The notes below the pieces were generated by a model. That model saw only the letters and a list, made by a program, of their open reading frames with translations. It was not told where the DNA came from and ran no database searches. A stretch of DNA of 64,000 nt from Stomorhina lunata (lineage: Eukaryota; Arthropoda; Insecta; Diptera; Rhiniidae). Positions 35,386 to 50,769 of this stretch are shown one piece after another. Location of the stretch: the NCBI GenBank assembly GCA_933228675.1, contig OW121744.1, forward strand, positions 100,014,813 through 100,078,812, given 5' to 3'. A program made the translations under genes and the position numbers. Each line of letters begins with the position of its first letter. The stretch's first letter is position 1.

Positions 35386-36722
35386 CAAATAAGTCATTTC
35401 CAAAATATTATAAAAGCTTTGAAAATCCGTAATTTAAAAAAAATTAAAAAATTTGATATAAAAAAATCCTTTTTAGTTTTAATATTTATTTCGTCATTTA
35501 ATTTTTGTATTTGTTTTTTCCCTTGTCAGCTATTGTCAACTATTTCTACTTTTTTTCATTTTGCCAGTATTATACAATTATTTATACCTTTAGTTAGTTT
35601 TTAGTTTCTAAACAATTTAACCCTTCTTTTACACCAACTTTAATTTAACCACAAAAACCAAACCACAGAAGTAGATCATAGAAATGACCACAAAAGAGCA
35701 AAACCTGAAAAGGGACGATAGTTTTGAGTGGTAGTTGTTTTTTTTTTTTTTAACTAGACCTAAATCACAAAAGTTAATGAAAAAGTTTTGAGATTTTTTC
35801 TTTCATTTTTTAGTTTCCCATAGAAAGTAGGAAAAAATGGAAAAGTGTTTAAGGCAGCATTGACATGTTGGGAAAACTAAAGTTTTGTTAAGAAATTTAA
35901 GGGAAGCCAAAAATAAAGGAAACTTAAATTTTAAAAATGTTTTAACTTTTCAAAAGTTATTGAAACTCGTTAAATTGTCAAAACTGGTTACTAGAAGGTA
36001 ATGGAGCGAAAAAACTTATGACAAAATCTGGTAGGAGATGGCAAAGATGCTTTAACTACAAAATCAATACTTGAATCTTTAAAATTGTTATAAATTTAAT
36101 TAAAACGAGCTAATATTAATTCTATCTTTATCTGGTCGTTTATCTTTAGAAAGTTTATTTATTTTAGTTATTAATTTCTAGGCCTTAAGCTCTTTAACAA
36201 ACTAATTAGACAAAAGCCACGAAAGGAATACATTTTGGTTATTAGGACGGCTCATTTTGTTTTAAAGAAAAAATATTTTCTTACTTAAGTTTCTTAGAAC
36301 TTAGATTTTTGTGGAGAATTTCCTGAATCTTTTTAATATTCAAATCTTTGTGGTTAACTAATTTTCAAGCCTAAACTAACATAATAATTTCTTTGTTTTG
36401 GGAAAATTTGTGAAGCCACAAAATAGATACAATTATAGATTTAGCATTAAGACTATGAAGAAAGTTTAATTTGAAAATCTATTAAAATGCTTAAAGCAAA
36501 ACAACTTAATCTAAATATAGGAAATTTTAAAGAAATTCTCAAAAATGGCAAATTCCTATATCCTGGGAAACGTGTATTTTAGAAACTAAGAAATTTAAGG
36601 TAAAAAGGGTTAAAAAAATGAAGCCATTCAAGTAATACCTCAAAAACTAAAATGGTTGAAAAAAACTAAAATTAAGTTTTAAGCTGATACTATAACAAAC
36701 TGGCACATATTATGTCATATTA
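35386..36722. other. Unique AT-rich spacer
   Basis: Single-copy DNA; the 61-codon frame at 35419-35604 is hydrophobic by composition only. No gene recognised. Confidence 0.55.
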
Positions 36723-37205
<483 letters not shown>

Positions 37206-37447
37206 TTAAAAAAAAATTTCATTTCTTGTAAAATTTTGGTGTTGAAATTGAGAGAAATCGGTTTACATTTAACCATAGATCGAATATAACCTCGCCTAGG
37301 CTAATCGCTTATTTGCTAGTATATGACAAATTATAATAGATATGATGATAAGGTTTAACACAGAGAAGTTTTTGGCCCACGTTTTGTATTAGCTGCACCC
37401 TCGTAGATATGTGAGATATATTTCTAAATTTAACACAATTTAATGGT
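37206..37447 (+). mobile_element. Fragment of dispersed repeat A (plus orientation)
   Basis: Matches two parts of the copies elsewhere: CTAGGCTAATCGCTTATTTG as at 63077-63096, and the stretch from GTAGATATGTGAGATATATT to AATGGTGGG, the reverse complement of 52446-52510. It lacks the internal modules and the terminal hairpin, so it is a deleted copy. Confidence 0.75.
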
Positions 37448-38828
37448 GGGAAATGAAAAAAAAATTTACCGTTTTAAGGATAACAAATTTATTTTAAACT
37501 TTTCAGTGCATTTAATGTTTTCTTAACCAAACCTCAACATCCATCGTAATATTCAAAAACTTTCTCAAATTTGTTCAAGACTAATTCATTTGTCTCGTTT
37601 ACTAATTTCAAACTAAAATATGGACTATCTTCATTTAAGCAAAATGAACATATGTTTGTATATTTGCTTAAATTTTACTCCCAATTAAGACAAAATTTAC
37701 TCGGTATTTAAATTCAAGCAAATATTTGTTAGAAAATGTGAAGTTTATCTTCTTTTCATAGAGTCCCCTACTGCAAATAATCCATCCATTGGGGGTTTCG
37801 AAAACAAAACCCACAAGTGCACAGACACTTTAAAAGCAACAATAAAATTTTTATTTTAAATAGACCCAAGAGCTTCAAGTTGTCAGTTTGAATGACTGAG
37901 AAAATTTTTACTAAACACCCAGTAGATATTTTAAATCTGATGTTTTAATAATCATTTGAAGATAACTGTCATCAAATGTTTAAATTTTAAAATTGAAATG
38001 TTGACTAGGATTTCTTGTCAGTATTTTTTTTATATTTGAATACTTTTGTGTTGACAAACATTCTCTGAATTTTTTTTCACAGAATTTTATGTGGCCTAAG
38101 TACTATCATTGCAACCACATTTAAGGTGTACCCAGAGGGAACAATAGAAAGGCCTGCATTTTTAAGGCTTTTTGTATTATTTTCATCTTTTTATTTTATC
38201 TTATATATAAAACTAGCCTTCTTATATTAGAATAAAAAAATAAAGATCTTAGAAGACACCTGATTTTACAGGCCTTCAAAAGGCTAAAAATTTGCAGAAA
38301 CTGAATATGGAGGGCAAAAAGTGTAGTACTCCTTTATAAACGAATAATAAAAGTCATTAAGATATCCTAAATTATTTGACACTTACAAAATTGAAAATTT
38401 TCCCGCTGGTTAGCTTCATATATAAATGCAAATTATATTAAAGATAGTAAATATGTATATATAAAATCTTTATTAAATAAAACTTTTAATAAAGAAAATA
38501 CTTAAAAACTTTTCTTTTCATATTTCCTTTTACTTTTTATTATAAGTTTCTTAAATCCAACTTCATTCATAATACAAACTTATATATAATTGTTAAATTC
38601 TTTTAACTGCATAACAGAGATTCTTTTCCTTCAGCAAAATATAAAAAAAAAACTTTTAAAAGATTAAGTTAACATTCTTCTAAAGAAGCTTAAATATGTA
38701 GATTGTAGACAAAAATCATATGAGAAAACCCCTAAAAGAATGCAACAAAAAATCTAGATTTTTTTTAATTTTTGGAAATAAAATGAAATATTTAACTCTA
38801 AACCGCAAAAAATTGCAAAGTCTATTCT
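37448..38828. other. Unique AT-rich spacer
   Basis: Single-copy AT-rich DNA. A mildly GC-richer patch lies at 38090-38170. No ORF or known motif. Confidence 0.55.
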
Positions 38829-41800
38829 AACTATGACTAGACTATGACTAGACTATGACTAGACTATGACTAGACTATGACTAGACTATGACTAGACTAT
38901 GACTAGACTATGACTAGACTATGACTAGACTATGACTAGACTATGACTAGACTATGACTAGACTATGACTAGACTATGACTAGACTATGACTAGACTATG
39001 ACTAGACTATGACTAGACTATGACTAGACTATGACTAGACTATGACTAGACTATGACTAGACTATGACTAGACTATGACTAGACTATGACTAGACTATGA
39101 CTAGACTATGACTAGACTATGACTAGACTATGACTAGACTATGACTAGACTATGACTAGACTATGACTAGACTATGACTAGACTATGACTAGACTATGAC
39201 TAGACTATGACTAGACTATGACTAGACTATGACTAGACTATGACTAGACTATGACTAGACTATGACTAGACTATGACTAGACTATGACTAGACTATGACT
39301 AGACTATGACTAGACTATGACTAGACTATGACTAGACTATGACTAGACTATGACTAGACTATGACTAGACTATGACTAGACTATGACTAGACTATGACTA
39401 GACTATGACTAGACTATGACTAGACTATGACTAGACTATGACTAGACTATGACTAGACTATGACTAGACTATGACTAGACTATGACTAGACTATGACTAG
39501 ACTATGACTAGACTATGACTAGACTATGACTAGACTATGACTAGACTATGACTAGACTATGACTAGACTATGACTAGACTATGACTAGACTATGACTAGA
39601 CTATGACTAGACTATGACTAGACTATGACTAGACTATGACTAGACTATGACTAGACTATGACTAGACTATGACTAGACTATGACTAGACTATGACTAGAC
39701 TATGACTAGACTATGACTAGACTATGACTAGACTATGACTAGACTATGACTAGACTATGACTAGACTATGACTAGACTATGACTAGACTATGACTAGACT
39801 ATGACTAGACTATGACTAGACTATGACTAGACTATGACTAGACTATGACTAGACTATGACTAGACTATGACTAGACTATGACTAGACTATGACTAGACTA
39901 TGACTAGACTATGACTAGACTATGACTAGACTATGACTAGACTATGACTAGACTATGACTAGACTATGACTAGACTATGACTAGACTATGACTAGACTAT
40001 GACTAGACTATGACTAGACTATGACTAGACTATGACTAGACTATGACTAGACTATGACTAGACTATGACTAGACTATGACTAGACTATGACTAGACTATG
40101 ACTAGACTATGACTAGACTATGACTAGACTATGACTAGACTATGACTAGACTATGACTAGACTATGACTAGACTATGACTAGACTATGACTAGACTATGA
40201 CTAGACTATGACTAGACTATGACTAGACTATGACTAGACTATGACTAGACTATGACTAGACTATGACTAGACTATGACTAGACTATGACTAGACTATGAC
40301 TAGACTATGACTAGACTATGACTAGACTATGACTAGACTATGACTAGACTATGACTAGACTATGACTAGACTATGACTAGACTATGACTAGACTATGACT
40401 AGACTATGACTAGACTATGACTAGACTATGACTAGACTATGACTAGACTATGACTAGACTATGACTAGACTATGACTAGACTATGACTAGACTATGACTA
40501 GACTATGACTAGACTATGACTAGACTATGACTAGACTATGACTAGACTATGACTAGACTATGACTAGACTATGACTAGACTATGACTAGACTATGACTAG
40601 ACTATGACTAGACTATGACTAGACTATGACTAGACTATGACTAGACTATGACTAGACTATGACTAGACTATGACTAGACTATGACTAGACTATGACTAGA
40701 CTATGACTAGACTATGACTAGACTATGACTAGACTATGACTAGACTATGACTAGACTATGACTAGACTATGACTAGACTATGACTAGACTATGACTAGAC
40801 TATGACTAGACTATGACTAGACTATGACTAGACTATGACTAGACTATGACTAGACTATGACTAGACTATGACTAGACTATGACTAGACTATGACTAGACT
40901 ATGACTAGACTATGACTAGACTATGACTAGACTATGACTAGACTATGACTAGACTATGACTAGACTATGACTAGACTATGACTAGACTATGACTAGACTA
41001 TGACTAGACTATGACTAGACTATGACTAGACTATGACTAGACTATGACTAGACTATGACTAGACTATGACTAGACTATGACTAGACTATGACTAGACTAT
41101 GACTAGACTATGACTAGACTATGACTAGACTATGACTAGACTATGACTAGACTATGACTAGACTATGACTAGACTATGACTAGACTATGACTAGACTATG
41201 ACTAGACTATGACTAGACTATGACTAGACTATGACTAGACTATGACTAGACTATGACTAGACTATGACTAGACTATGACTAGACTATGACTAGACTATGA
41301 CTAGACTATGACTAGACTATGACTAGACTATGACTAGACTATGACTAGACTATGACTAGACTATGACTAGACTATGACTAGACTATGACTAGACTATGAC
41401 TAGACTATGACTAGACTATGACTAGACTATGACTAGACTATGACTAGACTATGACTAGACTATGACTAGACTATGACTAGACTATGACTAGACTATGACT
41501 AGACTATGACTAGACTATGACTAGACTATGACTAGACTATGACTAGACTATGACTAGACTATGACTAGACTATGACTAGACTATGACTAGACTATGACTA
41601 GACTATGACTAGACTATGACTAGACTATGACTAGACTATGACTAGACTATGACTAGACTATGACTAGACTATGACTAGACTATGACTAGACTATGACTAG
41701 ACTATGACTAGACTATGACTAGACTATGACTAGACTATGACTAGACTATGACTAGACTATGACTAGACTATGACTAGACTATGACTAGACTATGACTAGA

Positions 41801-42575
41801 CTATGACTAGACTATGACTAGACTATGACTAGACTATGACTAGACTATGACTAGACTATGACTAGACTATGACTAGACTATGACTAGACTATGACTAGAC
41901 TATGACTAGACTATGACTAGACTATGACTAGACTATGACTAGACTATGACTAGACTATGACTAGACTATGACTAGACTATGACTAGACTATGACTAGACT
42001 ATGACTAGACTATGACTAGACTATGACTAGACTATGACTAGACTATGACTAGACTATGACTAGACTATGACTAGACTATGACTAGACTATGACTAGACTA
42101 TGACTAGACTATGACTAGACTATGACTAGACTATGACTAGACTATGACTAGACTATGACTAGACTATGACTAGACTATGACTAGACTATGACTAGACTAT
42201 GACTAGACTATGACTAGACTATGACTAGACTATGACTAGACTATGACTAGACTATGACTAGACTATGACTAGACTATGACTAGACTATGACTAGACTATG
42301 ACTAGACTATGACTAGACTATGACTAGACTATGACTAGACTATGACTAGACTATGACTAGACTATGACTAGACTATGACTAGACTATGACTAGACTATGA
42401 CTAGACTATGACTAGACTATGACTAGACTATGACTAGACTATGACTAGACTATGACTAGACTATGACTAGACTATGACTAGACTATGACTATACTATGTC
42501 TAGACTATGACTAGACTATGACTAGACTAGTCTAGTCTTAGTCTAGACTAGTCTAGTCTAGTCTAGTCTTAGCCT
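38829..42575 (+). repeat. 11-bp satellite ACTATGACTAG, about 330 copies
   Basis: Perfect-looking repetition of an 11-mer from about 38830 to 42491. Reading the phase every 660 bases (38881, 39541, 40201, 40861, 41521, 42181) shows the same position in the unit each time, so no net insertion or deletion has accumulated. The right edge (42491-42572) is mutated and turns into CTAGTCTAGTC, the inverted direction. Stops occur in all frames; non-coding. Confidence 0.97.
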
Positions 42576-43905
42576 TTATTTTAAATTGAGCGTTTTTAAG
42601 GATTTTTGCTGAATTGTCCTTTTCTTTAAATTAAGTCATTTTTAATCAAATCCGTTTGCTTAAAGTACGTCGATTTATAAATATTACAATTTATTTTAAT
42701 TAAGTACTTAATTAAGTTTTATATATTTTTGTTTAACAAATTGTCTAAAAATATACTTTTTTCAAATTTCAAATATTTAAAATATTTTAGTCATTTTTAG
42801 GTTGTTAAAAGTTTTTTAACAAAAACAGTTTTTTTTCATATTTAAGGAAAAGAAAACTAGTTAAAGTACCCTTTTCTAGGACATTGATTTTATGGACAGT
42901 TTTATATGTATATATTTTTTTTTTTCGTTTTCTTTAAACATTTTTTAATATTTTACTGGAAATGGAAATTTCTTTATATTAAACAAGAGGAAATGTGAAA
43001 AAGGAAATAATACTTACTTTAAAATGTCTTCAATACCGAACATTTTTTGGCAATTTTTTTATTTCCCCAGATTTCTGATGAACTAATTCTAGAATATAAA
43101 AATAATACTGCCCTGAATAATTTTCATTATTTTTGTATTAAAACCACAAATGCAATTTTTCATCATTTTCTGATCCCTTTTGTGTAAAATTGTCACACAA
43201 TTGCCATTAGGACAAATTACAAAACGTCTGCGGTTCCCTTCAGCTGAAAGCCAACCTTCCCTCAATGTGAGAATGCAATTGTTCTATGAGTGAAAGTGGG
43301 TTCCTGTTGACACTACCACAGTAACCCTCATAAACTAATGAAAACAGAAACCTCTAGTGCTGAAACCAGTAATAATAAAAATGGAAAATATAATATTCCT
43401 GTTTGGCGCTCGGTGTCATTGCAGTGGCGACCAATTAAACGAAATGACAAAGTGGTAGCAGCTTTAAGAAAAATTTGTTCAAAATAATATATTTTTAAGA
43501 TAAACAAAAAAAAACTTGTACAAAAAATTTCAACAATCTCCAAGAAAAACGCAATAATTTAACAAAAAATCTTTATATTTGCTTCATAAAAAATTTACAA
43601 GAAGTTTTTGCATAAAATTATTATTATTTTCCTCTTAAGATAAAAAGAAAAAATTGAATAACAAAAATTTCCTTAAACGGGAGAATGAACAATTATTTTC
43701 TATCTACTTTAAAGTAGAAATGAAAACAAAATTTTAAAAAGAAGCGAAAGATAATAGAGATACCAGAAACAGAAATTGAATAATTTATGATGGAAAAAAG
43801 AAAGTAGTACAAGAATTGAGTATCATCTGATATTTAACTAGATTTAAAAAATTAAGTCAATTTTTGCAAAACTTCCCATTAAAAAAAAATAAATTTTGCC
43901 AAAAT
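42576..43905. other. Unique spacer with a GC-richer island
   Basis: AT-rich single-copy DNA except for a clearly less AT-rich patch at 43195-43460. The patch has no long ORF; a 71-codon minus frame (43328-43543) overlaps it without a recognisable motif. It may be an unrecognised exon, regulatory element or old transposon. Confidence 0.5.
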
Positions 43906-46900
43906 TAACTATTAAAAAATTTTCTATTATTATAAGAAATTTTTCAAAAATTTACTATTTTTATAGGAAATTTTTCAAAAATTTACTATTTTTATAGGAA
44001 ATTTTTCAAAAATTTACTATTTTTATAGGAAATTTTTCAAAAATTTACTATTTTTATAGGAAATTTTTCAAAAATTTACTATTTTTATAGGAAATTTTTC
44101 AAAAATTTACTATTTTTATAGGAAATTTCCAAAAATTTCCTATTTTTATAGGAAATTTTTCAAAAATTTCCTATTTTTATAGGAAATTTTTCAAAAATTT
44201 CCTATTTTTATAGGAAATTTTTCAAAAATTTCCTATTTTTATAGGAAATTTTTCAAAAATTTCCTATTTTTATAGGAAATTTTTCAAAAATTTCCTATTT
44301 TTATAGGAAATTTTTCAAAAATTTCCTATTTTTATAGGAAATTTTTCAAAAATTTCCTATTTTTATAGGAAATTTTTCAAAAATTTCCTATTTTTATAGG
44401 AAATTTTTCAAAAATTTCCTATTTTTATAGGAAATTTTTCAAAAATTTCCTATTTTTATAGGAAATTTTTCAAAAATTTCCTATTTTTATAGGAAATTTT
44501 TCAAAAATTTCCTATTTTTATAGGAAATTTTTCAAAAATTTCCTATTTTTATAGGAAATTTTTCAAAAATTTCCTATTTTTATAGGAAATTTTTCAAAAA
44601 TTTCCTATTTTTATAGGAAATTTTTCAAAAATTTCCTATTTTTATAGGAAATTTTTCAAAAATTTCCTATTTTTATAGGAAAATTTTCAAAAATTTCCTA
44701 TTTTTAAAGGAAATTTTTCAAAAATTTCCTATTTTTATAGGAAATTTTTCAAAAATTTCCTATTTTTATAGGAAATTTTTCAAAAATTTCCTATTTTTAT
44801 AGGAAATTTTTCGAAAATTTCCTATTTTTATAGGAAATTTTTCAAAAATTTCCTATTTTTATAGGAAATTTTTCAAAAATTTCCTAATTTTGTAGGAAAT
44901 TTTTCAAAAATTTCCTATTTTTATAGGAAATTTTTCAAAAATTTCCTATTTTTATAGGAAATTTTTCAAAAATTTCCTATTTTTATAGGAAATTTTTCAA
45001 AAATTTCCTATTTTTATAGGAAATTTTTCAAAAATTTCCTATTTTTATAGGAAATTTTTCGAAAATTTCCTATTTTTATAGGAAATTTTTCAAAAATTTC
45101 CTATTTTTATAGGAAATTTTTCTAAAATTTCCTATTTTTATAGGAAATTTTTCAAAAATTTCCTATTTTTATAGGAAATTTTTCAAAAATTTCCTATTTT
45201 TATAGGAAATTTTTCAAAAATTTCCTATTTTTATAGGAAATTTTTCAAAAATTTCTAATTTTTATAGGAAATTTTTCAAAAATTTCCTATTTTTATAGGA
45301 AATTTTTCAAAAATTTCCTATTTTTATAGGAAACTTTTCAAAAATTTCCTATTTTTATAGGAAATTTTTCAAAAATTTCCTATTTTTATAGGAAATTTTT
45401 CAAAAATTTCCTATTTTTATAGGAAATTTTTCAAAAATTTCCTATTTTTATAGGAAATTTTTGAAAAATTTCCTATAAAAATAGGAAATTTTTGAAAAAT
45501 TTCCTATAAAAATAGGAAATTTTTGAAAAATTTCCTATAAAAATAGAAAAATTTCCTATTTTTATAGGAAATTTTTCAAAAATTTCCTATTTTTATAGGA
45601 AATTTTTCAAAAATTTCCTATTTTTATAGGAAATTTTTCAAAAATTTCCTATTTTTATAGGAAATTTTTCAAAAATTTCCTATTTTTATAGGAAATTTTT
45701 CAAAAATTTCCTATTTTTATTGCAAATTTTTCAAAAATTTCCTATTTTTATAGCAAATTTTTCAAAAATTTCCTATTTTTATAGCAAATTTTTCAAAAAT
45801 TTCCTATTTTTATAGCAAATTTTTCAAAATTTTCCTATTTTTATAGCAAATTTTTCAAAAATTTCCTATTTTTATAGCAAATTTTTCAAAAATTTCCTAT
45901 TTTTGTAGCAAATTTTTCAAAAATTTCCTATTTTTATAGCAAATTTTTCAAAAATTTCCTATTTTTATAGGAAATTTTTCAAAAATTTCCTATTTTTATA
46001 GGAAATTTTTCAAAAATTTCCTATTTTTATAGGAAAATTTTCAAAAATTTCCTATTTTTATAGGAAAATTTTCAAATATTTCCTATTTTTATAGGAAATT
46101 TTTCAAAAATTTCCTATTTTTATAGGAAATTTTTCAAAAATTTCCTATTTTTATAGGAAATTTTTCAAAAATTTTCTATTTTGATAGGAAATTTTTGAAA
46201 ATTTTCCTATTTTTAAAGGAAACTTTTCAAAAATTTCCTATTTTTATAGGAAATTTTTCAAAAATTTCCTATTTTTATAGGAAATTTTTCAAAAATTTCC
46301 TATTTTTATAGGAAATTTTTCAAAAATTTCCTAGTTTTATAGAAAATTTTCCAAAAATTTCCTAGTTTTATAGGAAATTTTAAAAAAATTTCCTAGTTTT
46401 ATAGCAAATTTTTCAAAAATTTTCTATTTTTATAGCAAATTTTTCAAAAATTTCCTATTTTTATAGCAAATTTTTCAAAAACTTCCTATTTTTGTAGCAA
46501 ATTTTTCAAAAATTTCCTATTTTTATAGCAAATTTTTCAAAAATTTCCTATTTTTATAGGAAATTTTTCAAAAATTTCCTATTTTTATAGGAAATTTTTC
46601 AAAAATTTCCTATTTTTATAGGAAATTTTTCAAAAATTTCCTATTTTTATAGGAAAATTTTCAAAAATTTCCTATTTTTATAGGAAATTTTTCAAATATT
46701 TCCTATTTTTATAGGAAATTTTTCAAAAATTTCCTATTTTTATAGGAAATTATTCAAAAATTTCCTATTTTTATAGGAAATTTTTCAAAAATTTCCTATT
46801 TTTATAGGAAATTTTTCAAAAATTTCCTATTTTTATAGGAAATTTTTCAAAAATTTCCTATTTTTATAGGAAATTTTTTAAAAATTTTCTATTTTGATAG

Positions 46901-46966
46901 GAAATTTTTGAAAATTTTCCTATTTTTAAAGGAAACTTTTCAAAAATTTCCTATTTTTATAGGAAA
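43906..46966 (+). repeat. 31-bp satellite, TTCCTATTTTTATAGGAA type
   Basis: About 98 units of 31 bp. Each unit has two dyads: TTCCTAT with ATAGGAA round a TTTT loop, and AAATTTTT with AAAAATTT round a single C. Variants come in runs (TTTACTATTTTT to 44115; TATAGCAAATTT at 45720-45950 and 46395-46545). A segment of about 85 bp at 45462-45546 is inverted. The array ends abruptly at 46966 against a repeat A fragment. Confidence 0.96.
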
Positions 46967-47090
46967 TCGACTCTCCTGGCGATTCTGAGTAGATCGGTAT
47001 AATTTTTATGGGGTCTAAGGCGAACAATAAATTACAAACGGAATGACAAACTTATAATACCCTTTCACCTATTGGTAAAGGGTATAAAAA
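46967..47090 (-). mobile_element. End fragment of dispersed repeat A
   Basis: Contains GGGGTCTAAGGCGAAC and ACAAACGGAATGACAA followed by AATACCCTTTCACC, features seen at the ends of other copies (compare 54200-54257 and 59723-59785). Only the end portion is present; the satellite abuts it directly. Confidence 0.6.
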
Positions 47091-48425
47091 TAGTAAATTT
47101 TATCAAAATTTCCTTTAAAAAAGAGTAAATTTTGTTAAAAATTCCTATAAAAAAAATAAATTTTGTCAAAATTTCCTATTAAAAAATAGAAAATTTTGGG
47201 AAAATTTTCTATAAGATAAGAAAAATTTTAAAATAATTTTTTGTGTGTGTAAAAATTGCTACAGCGTATAAGTAATATCAGCCAAAAATTTTATAAAGTA
47301 TACGACCTTATATAATCCCGGAAATAAAGATCTATAAAACAAATGTTTATTTAACAAAATTGCTATAAAATATAATTAATGACTTAACATTTGAATGATT
47401 TCATCTGTAGAGTCTATCTGTAAATTGCATGTGTTGATCATTAAAATTTTAAGTAATTGTAAATTTTTAATGATTTTCCAAGGACTTTGTTTGCCACATA
47501 TCAGACACATGGAAAATTTCATTAGAAATTCCAAACATTAAAGGAACAAGAGTAATAAAAATTAACATACATAAATCATTGTTGTTTAAATGGAATTAAA
47601 AAATGGTATTTGTTTTATAGCATTTTTTAAATTAGAGATAAATTTAAATAATTTTGTTTTTTATTATTTCAAATTAAATTTGAACAAATTTAAATAAACA
47701 CTTTAACATAAATATTCAAGGAAAAGGGTCACTTTGTAAGAAAACATATTTCTTACCTCGTCCAAATGAACATTATTTATCTTTTAAGGACTTAAGCCTC
47801 AAGAAAAGCTTTTAAGACATTTTGCCCTTTTAATGCCAACACAAAAAAAGGGTTCTCCTTTCCCACCAAACACACAAACAAAATAAATGCAAATGTATTT
47901 ATTTTATTTCATAAGTAAAGTGAAGTTAAGTGAAGAAATAAGAATAAATTTCAGTTGTTATTTCTGCTTTTTATTTTTATTATTTCTGTTAATATTGAAA
48001 TAAGAAATTCAAATAACCGAGACAGAGACACCGAAACGGCAGTCAAACAAATTTAAAACAACTTAATCTGATTTTGAATTGGGTGGAAACATTAAAGTGA
48101 GATATTTTGTTAAGATTTTTATAGGATTGACAGCAAAATATGGCTGCTTTCCTTTTAAGAAGATTTTAGGAGCTTTTGTTCAAAAGTTTAGTGAAGCCTT
48201 ATATATAGTTCACACATACACACATATAAAGAAATATCTATACATGGAAAAGTTTTGAATTTTATTTAATTTGTTTCATGATTTATGTGTCTTGGCTTTA
48301 TTTAAATTTATGAAAGAATATTTATTGTCATAGTACCAGAGTTTATTCTGTAATAAAAAAGAAAAATATTTTTTGCTATAAAAAAGAAATAGAAATGAGG
48401 AGGAAGTAAATCATTGAACAAAATA
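47091..48425. other. Unique AT-rich spacer with satellite remnants at its left edge
   Basis: From 47091 to about 47235 there are four or five very diverged satellite units (TAAATTTTGTCAAAATTTCC). The rest is single-copy AT-rich DNA without a recognisable gene. Confidence 0.55.
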
Positions 48426-49640
48426 CCAACATTAATAGAAAATTTCTAATTTTTAATAGGAATTTTTTGCAAAATTTACTATTTTTTAAAAGCAAATTTT
48501 TACAGAATTTATGATTTTTGAATAGGAAATTTTTCAAAAATTTACTATTTTTAAATACGAAATTTTTCAAAAATTATTCTCAAAAATTTACTACTTTTAT
48601 AGGAAATTTTTTAGAAATTTATTATTTTAATAAGAAAAATTTCAAAAGTTTGTTATTTTTATAGAAAATTTTTCAAAAATTTACTATTTTTATAGAAAAT
48701 TTTTCAAAAATTTATTATTTTTATAGGAAATTTATCAAAAATTTACTATTTTTATAGAAAATTTTTCAAAAATTTATCATTTTTATAGAAAATTTTTCAA
48801 AAATTTATTATTTTTATAGGAAATTTTTCAAAAATTAACTATTTTAATAGAAAATTTTTTAAAAATTTACTATTTTTATAAGAAATTTTTCAAAAATGTC
48901 CTCTTTTTACAGGAAATTTTTAAAAATTTTCCTAATTTTATACGAAATTTTTCAAAAATTTCCTATTTTTATAGGAAATTTTTCAAAAATTTACTATTTT
49001 TATAGGAAATTTTTCAAAAATTTACTATTTTTATAGAAAATTTTTCAAAAATTTATTATTTTTATAGGAAATTTTTCAAAAATTTATTATTTTTATAGGA
49101 AATTTTTAAAAAACTAACTATTTTTATAGGAAATTTTTCAAAAATTTCCTATTTTTATAAGAAATTTTTCAAAAATTTACTATTTTTATAGGAAATTTTT
49201 CAAAAATTTACTATTTTTATAGGAAATTTTTCAAAAATTTCCTATTTTTTAATAGGAAATTTTGACAAAATTTACTTTTTTGTAATAGAAAAATTTTCAA
49301 AAATTGACTATTTTTATAGGAAATTTTTCAAAAATTGACTATTTTTATAGGAAATTTTTCAAAAATTTACTATTTTTATAGGATATTTTTCAAAAATTTA
49401 CTATTTTTATAGGAAATTTTTCAAAAATTAACTATTTTTATAGGAAATTTTTCAAAAATTTACTATTTTTATAGGAAATTTTTCAAAAATTTACTATTTT
49501 TATAGGAAATTTTTACTATTTTTATAGGAAATTTTTCAAAAATTTACTATTTTTATAGGAAACTTTTCAAAAATTTACTATTTTTATTAAAAATGGTTCA
49601 AAAATTCTTGAAAAATTTACTACTTTTATAGGAAATTAAA
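48426..49640 (+). repeat. 31-bp satellite, TTTACTATTTTTATAGGAAA type
   Basis: Diverged units of the same family and orientation as 43.9-47.0 kb, resembling that array's left-edge variant (TTTACTATTTTT). The minus-strand open frame at 48376-48570 is repeat translation. Confidence 0.93.
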
Positions 49641-50769
49641 AAAAAACTTAAACTGTGCTAATACCATCATTCTTTCATACTTGTTGAATTCCTTTGCAAT
49701 TACATAACCATTTCGCTCACCCCTTTTTCGGAATTACATTGATGATTTTATTTATTTGCCTAACAAATATATTTCAAAAACTTTTTCTATAAATTTTTTT
49801 TTATTTTTGTTTAACTTTTATATTTTTCTTTTCATTCATTTTGATTACAAATTTTATACAATCAATCACTAATTTCAAGGAAAAATCCTAAATGATTAAT
49901 AAGATTACATAAGCTTTTTTTCTATATATTTGGAATAAAAGCAAATATAGGATTCGGACGATTTTGTATAGAATAAATACCTATAAACAAATACTCAAAT
50001 TGTTAACATTCCGCATACAAAAGCCTTTTATTTTTTTTTTTCCCAAGTTTACAAATCAATGATAGCATATTGCAGAGTTTACAATTGGTTTTAGAAGTAG
50101 ATTTCCAGTTAAAGAAATCAAAAACCATTTTTGTACATGATGATGAGGACTAAACACATTTAATGATTAAATTTAGATGGGTTTCAATGCCATTTAACCC
50201 CAATATCCAATCAACACATGCATCAACAGGCACTTTGCCTTAATGTAAGGGTATGATGTACTTAACAAGGTTTTTTTGTGGAAACTCATACCGTTAAGGA
50301 TCAAAAGAGATTTAAAAAAGCAACTGAAAGCATTTGAAAAAAAAATTTGTATGTTAAAGGATACTTGCGATAACAAAGAAATAAATGTTTTAGAAAGAAT
50401 AAGATATAGTTACATGAGGCCTAGACTGAGTCTTAGAGATAGACAAAGACTAATACTAATACCAGTACTAATACTAGCTTATTAGAGATTTAAGATATAA
50501 GACTATAACATAAAATGAGACATAGACTGAGAATAGTTACAGATATGGAGGTAGACTTAAACAAAAACTTGTTCTTTTATTTATATTCAAACTTTATTTT
50601 TTGTCCTTCCTTCCATTTCTGTATTGAAGTTATTACCCGTCCTTCTACCTTTATAAAATTTCGTCCTTTGTTTTCTTTCTGCCGTTACAATGTTAAGGAG
50701 AGTGATGATGGTCAGTCACTTCACAATAAAACCTTTTTATTTGCTTAGCTTTTACTATTGAAATACTGA
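49641..50769. other. Unique spacer, no gene recognised
   Basis: AT-rich, single copy. Short overlapping open frames at 50194-50748 (60 to 77 codons) have no domain. Around 50410-50480 there is low-complexity sequence rich in ACTAATACTA. Confidence 0.5.

Noticed and set aside
38829..42575. Telomeric or centromeric identity of the 11-bp satellite
   Set aside because: No sequence relation to known insect telomere repeats, and location alone cannot show centromere function.
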